Source: RPQJ01 sp963793675
GTDB lineage: Bacteria > Pseudomonadota > Gammaproteobacteria > Steroidobacterales > Steroidobacteraceae
Length of the DNA stretch: 64,000 nucleotides
Assembly: GCA_963793675.1 (NCBI GenBank)
Contig: CAWCBA010000004.1
Span: 124,001-188,000, forward strand
Direction of reading: 5' to 3'
A program made the position numbers and the translations under genes. Under the pieces are notes generated by a model. It had not been told where the DNA came from. It was given only the letters and a program-made list of their open reading frames with translations, and made no database searches. Numbering within the stretch: position 1 is the stretch's first letter; every line of letters starts with the position of its first letter. This document shows positions 8,737-16,890 of this stretch, piece after piece.

Positions 8737-9360
8737 TCAGGCGGCGAGTTGTTCGATGCGCTTGCCGGCTTCGACCAGCGCCGCGGTGCGACTTTCCTCG
8801 CCCATCGCCAGTCCCTCGGCGTAGACGAACTCGACGTCCGTGATGCCGATGAAGGCGAGGAACTGTCGCACGAAGGCGCTCTGCAGGTCGCTCGGCGTCC
8901 CCGCGTAGCGGCCGCCGCGCGTGGCGATGACATAGGCACGCTTGCCGCGCAGCAAGCCTTCGGGACCGTTGGCCGTGTAGCGGAACGTGACTCCCGCACG
9001 CGCGACGTGGTCGAAGTACGCCTTGAGCGTCGAAGGGACGCCGAAGTTGTACATCGGCAGCCCGATGACGAGCACGTCCGCCGCGGCGAGTTCGGCCACG
9101 AGCGCGTCCGACTCGGCCGCGATGCGCGCCTGCTCTGCCGTGCGCTGCTCCGGCGCCGTGACGAACGCCGTGAAGCGCTCTGCCGTCAGGTGCGGCAGGG
9201 GCTGGTTGGCGAGGTCACGGACGGAGACGCTCGACGACACATCGGCGGCATCCGCGCCGCGATCGGCCCGCACCAGGGTCTCGATGAACTGGCGGCCCAG
9301 ACGCGAGGACTGGGACGCGGTGCCGTGGAGGCTGGTGTTCAACTGCAGATAAGTTTTCAT
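8737..9360 (-). CDS. azoR: FMN-dependent NADH-azoreductase
   Basis: 207 residues, matching E. coli AzoR (about 201) in length and pattern: an N-terminal LNTSLHGTASQSSRLG phosphate-binding loop, then VLVIGLPMYNFGVPSTLKAY and FRYTANGPEGLLRGKRAYV, which form the FMN site and dimer interface. The enzyme reduces azo compounds and quinones with NADH in the cytoplasm. It heads the DoxX-pirin run and is divergent from a LysR gene, the standard arrangement in which the LysR protein senses quinone-like compounds and activates azoR. Confidence 0.9.
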   Translation of the reverse strand: MKTYLQLNTSLHGTASQSSRLGRQFIETLVRADRGADAADVSSSVSVRDLANQPLPHLTAERFTAFVTAPEQRTAEQARIAAESDALVAELAAADVLVIGLPMYNFGVPSTLKAYFDHVARAGVTFRYTANGPEGLLRGKRAYVIATRGGRYAGTPSDLQSAFVRQFLAFIGITDVEFVYAEGLAMGEESRTAALVEAGKRIEQLAA

Positions 9361-9386
9361 GTTGGTTCAGGCCGGGTTCGGTAAGA

Positions 9387-9424
9387 AATTCAATGAATGC
9401 TAGTTTGCATCTATGATTTGAATT
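9387..9424. promoter_or_regulatory. Probable LysR operator between azoR and its regulator
   Basis: The 108-bp divergent region holds a perfect 7-bp inverted repeat AATTCAA (9387-9393) and TTGAATT (9418-9424) spaced by 24 bp, in an unusually AT-rich stretch for this genome. Widely spaced dyads of this kind are typical binding sites for a LysR tetramer controlling a divergent target. Confidence 0.4.
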
Positions 9425-9468
9425 AAAAAGCCGGTAATTTCGATCAAACTCATCGATGGAATCGATTT

Positions 9469-10387
9469 ATGCCAACTCCCCGTATCACGCTGGACCAGTG
9501 GGCCGCCCTCGTCGCGGTCGTGGAACAAGGCGGTTACGGGCGGGCGTCCGAGCACCTGCACCGCACCCAGTCGACCGTCACTTACACGATCAAGAAACTC
9601 GAGGATCAGCTCGGGCTGAAGGTGTTCGAGCGGCAGGGCCGGCGTGCTGCACTGACAGCCGGCCGGCCAGGTGCTGTATCGCCGTGGCAAGTCCCTGCTC
9701 GACGACGCGGCCCGCCTCGAGCGCTCGGCCGCAGGGCTCGCGCAGGGCTGGGAGGCGGAAGTACGGTTGGCGGTCGACGCCATCTTTCCGACGTGGCTGC
9801 TGCTGCGTGCACTCGCCGAGTTCGGGGGCGAGCATCCGGACATCCGCATCGAACTGATCGAGGCCGTGCTCGGCGGCGTCGAAGAAGCGCTCACCGAAGG
9901 CCGCGTCGACTTCGTCATCGGCACGCTCGTGCCTGGCGGCTTCATCGGCGATTCGCTGATGCAGGTGCGCTTCGTGTGCGCCGCCGCACCGTCGCATCCG
10001 CTGCATCACCTCGGCCGCCCAGTCGAGATCGAAGACCTGCGCGCACACCGTCACCTCGTCGTGCGCGACTCGAGCGCAAGGCGCAGCCGCTCGGGCGGCT
10101 GGCTCAACGAGCGACGCTGGACCGTCTCGAACAAGGCGACGTCGATCCGCGCGGCGTGCATGGGGCTGGGCTTCGCCTGGTACGCCGAGGAGAACATTCG
10201 CGAAGAACTGCAGACGGGCTCGCTCGAGCGCCTGCCGCTGACGGAAGGTGCCGAGCGTTTCGCCACCCTGTACCTGGTGTACGCGGATCGCGTGGCGGCG
10301 GGTCCCGGCACGCGACGCCTCGTCGAAATAGTCCGCGCACACGTCGCCGAGAACTGTCGCGTCGCGCGCGACTCCGGTCACCAGTAG
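9469..10387 (+). CDS. LysR-family regulator, probable activator of the azoR operon (one frame break)
   Basis: About 305 residues when read through one +1 break at the GGCC cluster near 9660-9670. Before the break: ITLDQWAALVAVVEQGGYGR and TQSTVTYTIKKLEDQLGLKV, the winged helix. After it: the linker helix YRRGKSLLDDAARLE and the substrate domain (LAVDAIFPTWLLLRALAEFG, VDFVIGTLVPGGF, IRAACMGLGFAWYAEE). Location back-to-back with azoR makes control of azoR-doxX-pirin the natural reading. The break falls exactly where LTAAGQVLYRR would be expected, so it is probably a sequence error. Confidence 0.8.
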
Positions 10388-10396
10388 ACTGCGGGC

Positions 10397-11353
10397 ATGC
10401 GCCTCCGCGATCCCCGCGTCGTCCATCTGCTCGCTCTCTACGCACTGCCCGTCGTCGTGGCCGCTGCCGGCTGGGGCGTGCCGGCGGCCATCGGCACCGC
10501 CGTGGCTGCCTTTCTGCTCGGCGTCGGTGCGCGGCTGTTCGTTTCGCTGCGCGCGCTGCGACAGCCGGATCGGCCCCTGCGCCTGCACACGATCACGTTC
10601 TCGCACTACGCAGAGAAAGCCCGCTGGTGTCTCGACCGGCTGGGAGTGCCGTACGAAGAAGTACCGAATGTCGGCGTGCTCGGCGTCCTGCTCACGGGCC
10701 GCACCGTGCCGTGGCTCGAGGTTCCACCTGGCCTGACACGCATCGGTGATTCGCCGCGGATCCTGCGCTACCTGTGGGGTGAATACGCAGGACGATTGCC
10801 CGGCGATCGCACCTGGTTTCTCGAACCGACACCGGCTGCACTCGAACTCGAAGCCAGGCTCGACCGACGGCTCGGCAACGACGTGCGAGTCTGGCTCTAC
10901 CACCACCTGCTGCGCGACACCGACCTGAGCTTCCGTTCGTGGGGCATCGAAGAGCCCGCGATTCCACGCTGGCAACGCGCACTGCTCTGGACGATTCGAC
11001 CGGTCCTGGCTTTTGCAGTCCGCCGGATGCTCGGCGTAACGCCGGCACGCGCAGCCCGGGCCTGGGAGCGCACGCGCGAAGCCTTCGGCGAGATGGACCA
11101 GTTGCTCGCGGACGGACGGCGTTACCTGACCGGCGAGACGCTGACCTTCGCCGACATTACGTTTGCGAGCCTCGGGGCGCTGGCCGTCCTGCCGCCCGAA
11201 TACCCGGGTAATCGCCTGGGCGGCCGCCGCATGACGGCATCGGACATCCGCGACCCGCGCTGGCGCGCCGAGGTCGAGGAATTGCGGGCGCGGCCATCCG
11301 GCCAGTTCATCCTGCGGCTGTATCGTGATGAAAGGCTTCCCCGGGCTGGCTGA
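10397..11353 (+). CDS. Glutathione S-transferase-like protein with N-terminal membrane helices
   Basis: 318 residues. Residues about 9-25 and 28-48 are hydrophobic and would anchor the protein. A thioredoxin-fold GST N-terminal domain follows (LHTITFSHYAEKARWCLDRL, then VPWLEVPPG and IGDSPRILRYL, about residues 61-130). The all-helical GST C-domain ends with the N-capping motif GETLTFADITFASLG. In cytosolic GSTs the catalytic Ser/Tyr/Cys is in the FSHYAEK position. The membrane anchor is unusual for soluble GSTs and suggests work on lipophilic substrates. It begins 9 bp after the LysR gene. Confidence 0.75.
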   Translation: MRLRDPRVVHLLALYALPVVVAAAGWGVPAAIGTAVAAFLLGVGARLFVSLRALRQPDRPLRLHTITFSHYAEKARWCLDRLGVPYEEVPNVGVLGVLLTGRTVPWLEVPPGLTRIGDSPRILRYLWGEYAGRLPGDRTWFLEPTPAALELEARLDRRLGNDVRVWLYHHLLRDTDLSFRSWGIEEPAIPRWQRALLWTIRPVLAFAVRRMLGVTPARAARAWERTREAFGEMDQLLADGRRYLTGETLTFADITFASLGALAVLPPEYPGNRLGGRRMTASDIRDPRWRAEVEELRARPSGQFILRLYRDERLPRAG

Positions 11354-11378
11354 CGCTGCCTGGCAACACGCACGGGGT

Positions 11379-11594
11379 TCACTCTTCCGGTTCGTTCTCT
11401 TCGGCGCTCCAGCGCTTGCGGTGCTCGTGTTCCGCTGCCGCACGCACGCCAGCGTGTCGATTCGAGAGCAGCAGCGACGAGGGATCGCACACGCGTGCGC
11501 GGATGACGCCGAGATCCACGGCGGCATCGAACAGACTCGGGTACCAATGGGCCCAGTCCGGAAAGAGTTCCTCGACTCGCTCGCGCAGCGTCAT
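11379..11594 (-). CDS. Small hypothetical protein (71 aa)
   Basis: 71 residues starting MTLRERVEELFPDWAHWYPS and ending in an acidic tail ENEPEE. It is charged, without a membrane segment or cysteine motif. I do not recognise a family. The frame runs convergently against the GST-like gene (25-bp gap) and lies just downstream of the PA2778-like gene on the same strand. The ATG at 11594 is chosen over an upstream in-frame start because the added residues look random. Confidence 0.45.
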   Translation of the reverse strand: MTLRERVEELFPDWAHWYPSLFDAAVDLGVIRARVCDPSSLLLSNRHAGVRAAAEHEHRKRWSAEENEPEE

Positions 11595-11639
11595 GGGCCG
11601 AAGTCTAAACCGGCCCGCCGATGAATTCCGCAACCGGGC

Positions 11640-12650
11640 TCAGCGGACCGTGAACTGCGTGCACTCGGCGGCTGCGCCGCCCGGAGTCGCCGCCACCTGG
11701 GCCGACAAGTCGCGAAGAGTCTGCTGCAGCACGGGTTGCAACGGATCGTCGGCCGCCACGTGTACCGCGCCGCGCTGCAGAGCAAGGCGAGCCGCATCGG
11801 GACAACCCAGTCGCGCCAGGGCCTCGGCGCGATTGTTGAGCGCGGCCGCCTGCGACGGATCGTCGGCGAGGACTGCACGATACCAGCGCTCGGCTTCGGC
11901 CCAGTCGCCTGCGGCGGCCGCGAGGTTGCCGAGACCGAGGCGAGGGAGCGGCGCTTGCGGCCAGAGCCCTACGGCGGCCGCATAAGCGGCCCTGGTCGCG
12001 TCAGGGTCCCCTGTAGTCTCGAGCGCCGCCGCCGCACTCATGTAGCGCACCGGATCAGGATGCGCCGGCATCGTGCCGGGCTCGAGCAGGACGAGCGCCC
12101 AGTGTCCGCCCCGGTCCCAGGTCGATTCGAACAGTGACGCGCGCATGGCCTGGCGCTCGTCGGTTCCCGAACGCAGCAGCACCTGCCCGCGCGCCTTGTC
12201 GTAACCGATGACGACGGCGTAGTGCCAATACGGCCATGGACCCGCACCGAGCTGTTGCAGCACGAGAGCCGGCCGTCCTGCGGCGACCTCTGCCAGCAGG
12301 TCGGACAGCGACGGACCCGTCTCGTAGGCGAGCAGTCCACGCGCCCGCGCCGCAGCGGCAAGTTCTGGTTGCAGCGAACCCTGGCGGCCCGGCAGGTAGA
12401 CCTCCTTTGCCAACGCCGCCGGCTCGACGTTGCGCCCCGCCGCACCGAGCACTGTTGCCAGCGCCGCAGGACCACACTGGTGCTCGGTCTGCGGATGAAA
12501 CGGCGTCGCCGTGAGCTCGACCCGCTCCGGCAACTCTGCCGGCAACTGCGCGAGCCGCGACGGCCCGGCGCAACCGACGAGCAGCAGCAGCGCCAGCAGC
12601 AGCGCGAGCACGGCCCACGCGCGTCCGCGACTCACGGTCGAGACGGGCAC
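11640..12650 (-). CDS. PA2778-type lipoprotein: C39-like cysteine peptidase with TPR repeats
   Basis: About 336 residues. A lipoprotein signal peptide (AVLALLLALLLLVGC) is followed by a C39-like papain-fold domain: catalytic Cys in HQCGPAALATVL, His in WHYAVVIGYD and a downstream polar residue in LLRSGTDE. The C-terminal third contains TPR-like helices (DPDATRAAYAAAVGLWP, LGLGNLAAAAGDWAEAERWY, ALNNRAEALARLG). This is the architecture of the PA2778 family, encoded next to a PA2779 protein as here. The start is not an ATG: GTG at 12650 or 12635 are the candidates, neither with a clear ribosome site. The reaction is unknown; peptide processing at the inner face of the outer membrane is an inference. 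Confidence 0.8.
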   Translation of the reverse strand: MPVSTVSRGRAWAVLALLLALLLLVGCAGPSRLAQLPAELPERVELTATPFHPQTEHQCGPAALATVLGAAGRNVEPAALAKEVYLPGRQGSLQPELAAAARARGLLAYETGPSLSDLLAEVAAGRPALVLQQLGAGPWPYWHYAVVIGYDKARGQVLLRSGTDERQAMRASLFESTWDRGGHWALVLLEPGTMPAHPDPVRYMSAAAALETTGDPDATRAAYAAAVGLWPQAPLPRLGLGNLAAAAGDWAEAERWYRAVLADDPSQAAALNNRAEALARLGCPDAARLALQRGAVHVAADDPLQPVLQQTLRDLSAQVAATPGGAAAECTQFTVR

Positions 12651-12673
12651 TGCAGCCGCGCCGGGCCGGTGGC

Positions 12674-13048
12674 TCAGGTCTTCTTGAAGATGTCGATCAC
12701 GCCGACGAGTTCGAGGATGATCAGGATCACGAAGACGATACCGATGACCGCAAGGGCATCGCCGCCCGCCGGCATCTGCTCCATGCGATCGGCGAGTGTA
12801 CGCAGTTCCGAGTCCGTGAGACGCGCGACACGCGCATCGACCGTCGACGGATCCACGCCCATGGCTTCCAGCTGCCCGCGCACCTGCTCGCGCGCGAGCG
12901 TCGAGTTCACGATCGCGAGGTCCTGCGCACGCGTGCCCGAGGCTTCCACGGCCTGCATCGTACCGACGAGCGCGGCCTGCGCAACCTGCGGCGACGCCAG
13001 GTTCAGCAGCGCCACGCAAAGCGCATAAACGAATATTCTGTTCCGCAT
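12674..13048 (-). CDS. PA2779-family protein
   Basis: 124 residues: signal peptide (MRNRIFVYALCVALLN to about residue 25, ending QAA), a charged helical middle (LAREQVRGQLEAMGVDPSTV, VARLTDSELRTLADRMEQMP) and a C-terminal membrane helix (ALAVIGIVFVILIILELVGV) closing with IDIFKKT. The order and the TDSELRTLADRM motif identify the PA2779 family. GGAGG precedes the ATG by six bases. It is the upstream gene of the pair with the PA2778-type peptidase, 23 bp apart. The function is undetermined. Confidence 0.85.
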   Translation of the reverse strand: MRNRIFVYALCVALLNLASPQVAQAALVGTMQAVEASGTRAQDLAIVNSTLAREQVRGQLEAMGVDPSTVDARVARLTDSELRTLADRMEQMPAGGDALAVIGIVFVILIILELVGVIDIFKKT

Positions 13049-13160
13049 GTCATTCCTCCAGATGGCTCGCAAGGCACACAAGATAAAGCGCACCCAGGCG
13101 CCTGCACGCATGGTACGCGGCATTTTCCCGCACAAGGAGACGCAGTTCTCGGTTTGGCGC

Positions 13161-13775
13161 TCAGCCGAGGACTGTGCGCAGCAATTGCGCATAGGCGCCC
13201 GGGTCCGTCACCAGGACGAACAACAGGCCGATCAGCGCACCGATGAGGTGCGCGTCGTGATTGATCTTCTGCCCCGCCATTCCGCTGGACAGGCGTCCGC
13301 CTCCCGTCGCGTACCAGGAATAGGCGACGTACGCGACGGCAAACAACGGCGCGGGAATCGGCACCGGTATCGGCAGGATGAACAGTTTCATCGATGGAAA
13401 GTAGACGATCGCCGCGAACAGCACGGCCGCGATCGCCCCGGACGCGCCGAGCGTTGCGTACTGGGGATCATTGCGGTGCTTGAAGTAGGTCGTGCTCACC
13501 GCCAGCACGAGGCTGCCGAAATACAGCAGGCCGAACTCGACGCCGCCGATCCGGCGCTCGAGCAGGAACGCGAAGAACCAGAACGTCATCATGTTGAAGA
13601 TGAGGTGCATCAGGTCGCCATGCACGAAGCCGTGCGTGATGACCGTGTAATAGACGCCCCGGCGCTGCGTGTCGTACGGCCGGAACATGAGCCGTCCCAG
13701 CAGCTGCGGCGCGACATAGAGCGCCACCAGGCTCACGACGATGGTCGCGACGAATATCAGCAGTGCGATGCTCAC
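13161..13775 (-). CDS. Rhomboid-family intramembrane serine protease
   Basis: About 204 residues with six membrane segments. The catalytic serine is in GASGA (Ser112 counting from the GTG at 13775), and the catalytic histidine is His176 in NHDAHLIGAL. The oxyanion-side loop has THGFVHGDLMHLIFNMMTFW, the conserved rhomboid H-x-x-x-N region. Rhomboids cut transmembrane segments of substrate proteins in the inner membrane. A GTG start with GAGG upstream is preferred; a TTG 11 codons earlier is possible but lacks a ribosome site. Confidence 0.85.
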   Translation of the reverse strand: MSIALLIFVATIVVSLVALYVAPQLLGRLMFRPYDTQRRGVYYTVITHGFVHGDLMHLIFNMMTFWFFAFLLERRIGGVEFGLLYFGSLVLAVSTTYFKHRNDPQYATLGASGAIAAVLFAAIVYFPSMKLFILPIPVPIPAPLFAVAYVAYSWYATGGGRLSSGMAGQKINHDAHLIGALIGLLFVLVTDPGAYAQLLRTVLG

Positions 13776-13817
13776 GGGTGTGACCGCCTCGCGTGCAGGT
13801 GGCTGCAATCCACGGCG

Positions 13818-14342
13818 TCAGTGCTTCACGTAAATCAACTGCGAGGTGTCGTAGCCGAGCGTCCTCGCTTTCGCCACCAGCCGCTCGACTTCCGCCTTTG
13901 GCGGCGTCGGCGTGCGCGACAGGATCCAGAGGTAGGAACGGCTCGGGCCCGCGATCAGCGCGTACTGATAACCGGCGTCGAGGTCGACGACGTTATAGCC
14001 GCCGTAGAACGGACCGAAAAACGAGACCTTGAGTGCGGCGACGTCCGGCTTGCCGAGAAACCTGGCCTTGCCGCTGGCCTCGCTCCACTCGGCCTTGTCC
14101 GCGCGGTAGCCGCGATTCAGCACGGATACGGTGCCGTCCGGCTGCAACTGGTAAGTGGCAGTGACCTGCTCCATGCCGCGCTCGAAGCTGTGATCGAGCC
14201 GGGCCACCTCGTACCAGCGGCCCATGTACCGCTCGACCTGGAAACCCGTGACGGGCTCGATGCCCTCCGGCACTCCGACGCAACCCGCGATGAATGCGAT
14301 CAATGCGAGCGTGAGAACCCGGGGCTGAAATCGTCGGCGCAT
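13818..14342 (-). CDS. blc: Bacterial lipocalin (outer-membrane lipoprotein Blc)
   Basis: 174 residues, as in E. coli Blc (177). A lipoprotein signal peptide ends in IAFIAGC. The lipocalin signature G-x-W is in YMGRWYEVARLDHSFERGM, followed by VTATYQLQPDGTVSVLNRGY and the late YLWILSRTPTP motif. Blc binds lysophospholipids and fatty acids at the outer membrane under envelope stress. The start at 14342 is chosen to give a compact signal peptide (MRRRFQPRVLTLAL). It lies upstream of the rhomboid gene on the same strand. Confidence 0.9.
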   Translation of the reverse strand: MRRRFQPRVLTLALIAFIAGCVGVPEGIEPVTGFQVERYMGRWYEVARLDHSFERGMEQVTATYQLQPDGTVSVLNRGYRADKAEWSEASGKARFLGKPDVAALKVSFFGPFYGGYNVVDLDAGYQYALIAGPSRSYLWILSRTPTPPKAEVERLVAKARTLGYDTSQLIYVKH

Positions 14343-14414
14343 GGACCTGGCTTCCTGCATTGGCTGGGATTCGTATACACATGCCGGGGCCGGCATGCCA
14401 TTGTTTCGCACGGA

Positions 14415-15692
14415 TCAGGCTGTCGGAGTCGCTGGTGCGGCCACGCCTTTCGCACGCGGCGGAATCTTCGCGACGCGGGCGGCGGCTTCGGCCTTGACCC
14501 GCTGCAGCAGGGCGTGATCGCGCCGCAACTCCCCGGCGCGTGCATTTTTTTCTGCCACGAGGGCATCGCTCAGCAGCGCGCCGAACGTGCGCAAGGGCGC
14601 GATCCGGAAGCCGTGCTTGCGGAACAGCCGATAGATTTCCTTGACCTTCTCCGGCAGCACGTCGCGCCCGAGCGTGAAGGATTCAAAGCGTCCCTCCATC
14701 GCCAGCAGGGCGGCCTCCGCGAGGCAAGCGTAGGCGACGCCCGGGGGCAGTCCGATGTCGAAACTGAACTCGACGGGACCCGGAATCAGCACCTCGCCGC
14801 TCTCGACCACGAGCACGTCCGGGCGTGTCGCGGCCTCTTCCGCGGAGATGTCCGGCGGCAGCGCCACGTCGAGGATGACCGCGCCCGGCTTGCACTGGCT
14901 GACGTCGAGCACGCGCTGGCCGAACGCCGATGTCGCCGTCACGATCAGGTCGCAATCCCCCACCCAGCGCGTCGTCGTGGTGTCGAGTTCGACGTGAGTG
15001 CCGGGAGTCTCCTGCAGGATCCTCTGCTTGAGCGCAGTGAGCCGCTCCGGTTCGATCGACACCAGCACCACGTCGTGCACGGCTGCCGCCAGCAGGCGCG
15101 AGCAGACGGAGCCGATCGAACCCGTCGCTCCGACGACCATGGCCTTCGCGTGCGACAGATCGGCCCAACCCATCCGTCGCGCCGTGAGTTTGGCCGTCTC
15201 GAGCGTGGCTGCGATCGTGAGACTGTTACCGGTGGTGACCGGGATCGACGCACGCCGTGCCACCGTGATGCCCGCATCCCCCACCACTTTCGTGAACGCA
15301 CCGAGGCCGACGATCTGCGCACCCAGCGCGGCCGCGTCGCGCACCGCCTGGTCGAGCCTGCGATACGTGAATTCAGGCGGACGGCTCAGCATCTGGCGCG
15401 GTGTCGCACCGAGCGCGTAGATGAATCCCTGGACCCGTTGGCCCGTGGTCGGCGAAACGCCGCCTTCGACGCAGCCGACACGTGCGGCCGGCATGTGCGC
15501 GGCGCTGGCCTCGACCAGCGCGCGAGGCAGGTGGCGAGTCCAGCGATAGCGCGGGTGACGCGCGAGATAATCGACGGTCAGCGGATGCAGGACGAACGCG
15601 AACCGGTTGGCGCTGCTCGCGTCAACGGCTGCCCTCGCCGGCTTCTCCCTCGTCGCGGTCACGCCGCGCACCCCTGACCCTTGGGGTGTCAT
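14415..15692 (-). CDS. Long-chain acyl-ACP reductase-like protein (AAR family)
   Basis: 425 residues. The central part aligns by eye with cyanobacterial acyl-ACP reductase: VGLGAFTKVV, VTTGNSLTIAATLE, the NADPH-binding VVGATGSIGSVCSRLL (Gly188, 191, 194) and the active-site region YACLAEAALLAMEGRF, whose Cys323 corresponds to the catalytic cysteine of AAR. The first 60 residues and the last 50 (basic, alanine-rich) are extra. The enzyme would reduce a long acyl thioester to a fatty aldehyde. The ATG overlaps the stop of the upstream acyltransferase (ATGA), so the two are translationally coupled. Acyl-ACP versus acyl-CoA as substrate cannot be decided here. Confidence 0.7.
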   Translation of the reverse strand: MTPQGSGVRGVTATREKPARAAVDASSANRFAFVLHPLTVDYLARHPRYRWTRHLPRALVEASAAHMPAARVGCVEGGVSPTTGQRVQGFIYALGATPRQMLSRPPEFTYRRLDQAVRDAAALGAQIVGLGAFTKVVGDAGITVARRASIPVTTGNSLTIAATLETAKLTARRMGWADLSHAKAMVVGATGSIGSVCSRLLAAAVHDVVLVSIEPERLTALKQRILQETPGTHVELDTTTTRWVGDCDLIVTATSAFGQRVLDVSQCKPGAVILDVALPPDISAEEAATRPDVLVVESGEVLIPGPVEFSFDIGLPPGVAYACLAEAALLAMEGRFESFTLGRDVLPEKVKEIYRLFRKHGFRIAPLRTFGALLSDALVAEKNARAGELRRDHALLQRVKAEAAARVAKIPPRAKGVAAPATPTA

Positions 15693-16306
15693 TGTCGAGC
15701 CGTCGCGCGACGCCGCCCATTCGTAATGCCACCTAGGGCTCTCGCCGGACGAAACTTCAGGCCGCCTGCGTTCGCTGGCTTCCTCGGCTCGATCGTGGCG
15801 TAGAAATCGCGCAGCACCTGCAGGTCCTGCTCTTCGTTTCCTGTCATGTGCACGTAGCGATCGATGCCGACCTGCTTGCGTCCATAATCGATGTAGCCCA
15901 ATCCGATCGGCACGCCGGCCGCGAGGGCCAGCTGATAGAAGCCCGACTTCAGGTAGTCGCCATGCGAGCGCGTGCCCTCGGGAGCCACCGCGATCCACAG
16001 CCAGTCGCGCCGGCGCATTTCTTCGACCATCGACGCCACGAAACCGGTCCGTTCGCGACGATTGATCGGCAGGCCACCGATGGCCAGCAGCAGCCGCCGG
16101 AACGGCCAGCGGAACATCTGGTCCTTGCCCATCCAGTGGGCCGGAAGATCGTGGCCCAGCTTGAACAGCACTCCGATCGGAAAGTCCCAGTTGGAGGTGT
16201 GCGGATAGACCATGATCAGGCCCCGGGGCTCGGGTGGCCACGTCAGCGAGGTGCGCCAGCCGAACAGCCGGAGCAGGCCCAGGCAGGCCTTGCGGAGGAT
16301 CTGCAT
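15689..16306 (-). CDS. PlsC-like 1-acylglycerol-phosphate acyltransferase family protein
   Basis: 205 residues. The acyltransferase HX4D motif is HTSNWD (about residue 36), followed by GKDQMFRWPF, the glycine/arginine block GGLPINRRERTG and EGTRS, which together define the glycerolipid acyltransferase fold. Short members like this often act on polar lipids or in wax and hydrocarbon clusters. It is translationally coupled to the AAR-like gene downstream, so its acyl chain may be passed to, or come from, that enzyme. A GTG ten codons upstream is an alternative start. Confidence 0.8.
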   Translation of the reverse strand: MQILRKACLGLLRLFGWRTSLTWPPEPRGLIMVYPHTSNWDFPIGVLFKLGHDLPAHWMGKDQMFRWPFRRLLLAIGGLPINRRERTGFVASMVEEMRRRDWLWIAVAPEGTRSHGDYLKSGFYQLALAAGVPIGLGYIDYGRKQVGIDRYVHMTGNEEQDLQVLRDFYATIEPRKPANAGGLKFRPARALGGITNGRRRATARQ

Positions 16307-16369
16307 CACCGCTCGTTCATTGGCATGAAGTGCCACTTTTTAGCACAGCCGACCGCGGCGCGGCGCGCC

Positions 16370-16711
16370 TCAGTCCGCAGGCGGCACCACGTAAGCCGGG
16401 ATCGGTTCCTTCTTTTTCCGCTCGGCCTCTTCCTGCTTCTGGCGCTCTTCCTGCTCGTCCATCATGCGCATCACCTTCTGCATGCTGGTGAGGAAGGCGT
16501 CGATGACGTAGACGATGCCGAACGTCAGGGCGAAGGCCGCCACCAGCGCCACGAGCTGCTGGACCAGGCGACGCGGGGGTTTCTCATGCTCGCGCTCGAC
16601 GGCGCGGCGTGCGCGATCCATGAAGGCACGCTGCAGCGTCGGCTGCGCGGGCGGCGGCCCGGCGTTGTCGGGGCTGTCGTCCTGCTCCACGGGAGGACTC
16701 GAATCGTTCAT
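16370..16711 (-). CDS. Small single-span membrane protein (113 aa), unknown
   Basis: 113 residues: a proline-rich polar N-terminus, one transmembrane segment at about residues 48-72 (VQQLVALVAAFALTFGIVYV) and a highly charged coiled-coil-like tail (MMDEQEERQKQEEAERKKKE) ending IPAYVVPPAD. No family is recognised. The shape resembles proteins that tether cytoplasmic partners to the membrane. It lies 63 bp upstream of the acyltransferase on the same strand and could be the first gene of that unit. Confidence 0.6.
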   Translation of the reverse strand: MNDSSPPVEQDDSPDNAGPPPAQPTLQRAFMDRARRAVEREHEKPPRRLVQQLVALVAAFALTFGIVYVIDAFLTSMQKVMRMMDEQEERQKQEEAERKKKEPIPAYVVPPAD

Positions 16712-16824
16712 TCGGGCAGTTTAACTGGCCGGCAACCGCTGCTTGCGCCATAACCGGCCCGGACTTCGTCCGTGAACCGGGGATCGATTACGCGCCCTTG
16801 CGTCTTGCTTGCGGAAAATACCTA

Positions 16825-16843
16825 AATACGAATCATTTGCATT
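16825..16843 (+). promoter_or_regulatory. Putative Fur box upstream of bfd
   Basis: AATACGAATCATTTGCATT matches the 19-bp Fur consensus at 14 positions by eye and is nearly palindromic around the central C (arms AAATACGAAT and ATTTGCATTT). It lies 47 bp before the bfd start, in a rare AT-rich stretch. Iron-dependent repression of bfd by Fur is well known in other gammaproteobacteria and would fit. Confidence 0.6.
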
Positions 16844-16890
16844 TGGACCCTCTCCGGCCTAGGATGCCGCCCACGGAGAGGTGCCAGGTC

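Noticed and set aside
13047..15677. Very long plus-strand open frame (over 870 codons) opposite rhomboid, lipocalin and AAR-like genes
   Set aside because: It is an antisense shadow caused by GC-rich third positions: composition is Arg/His/Gln-rich, no motif is seen, and it crosses three real genes.
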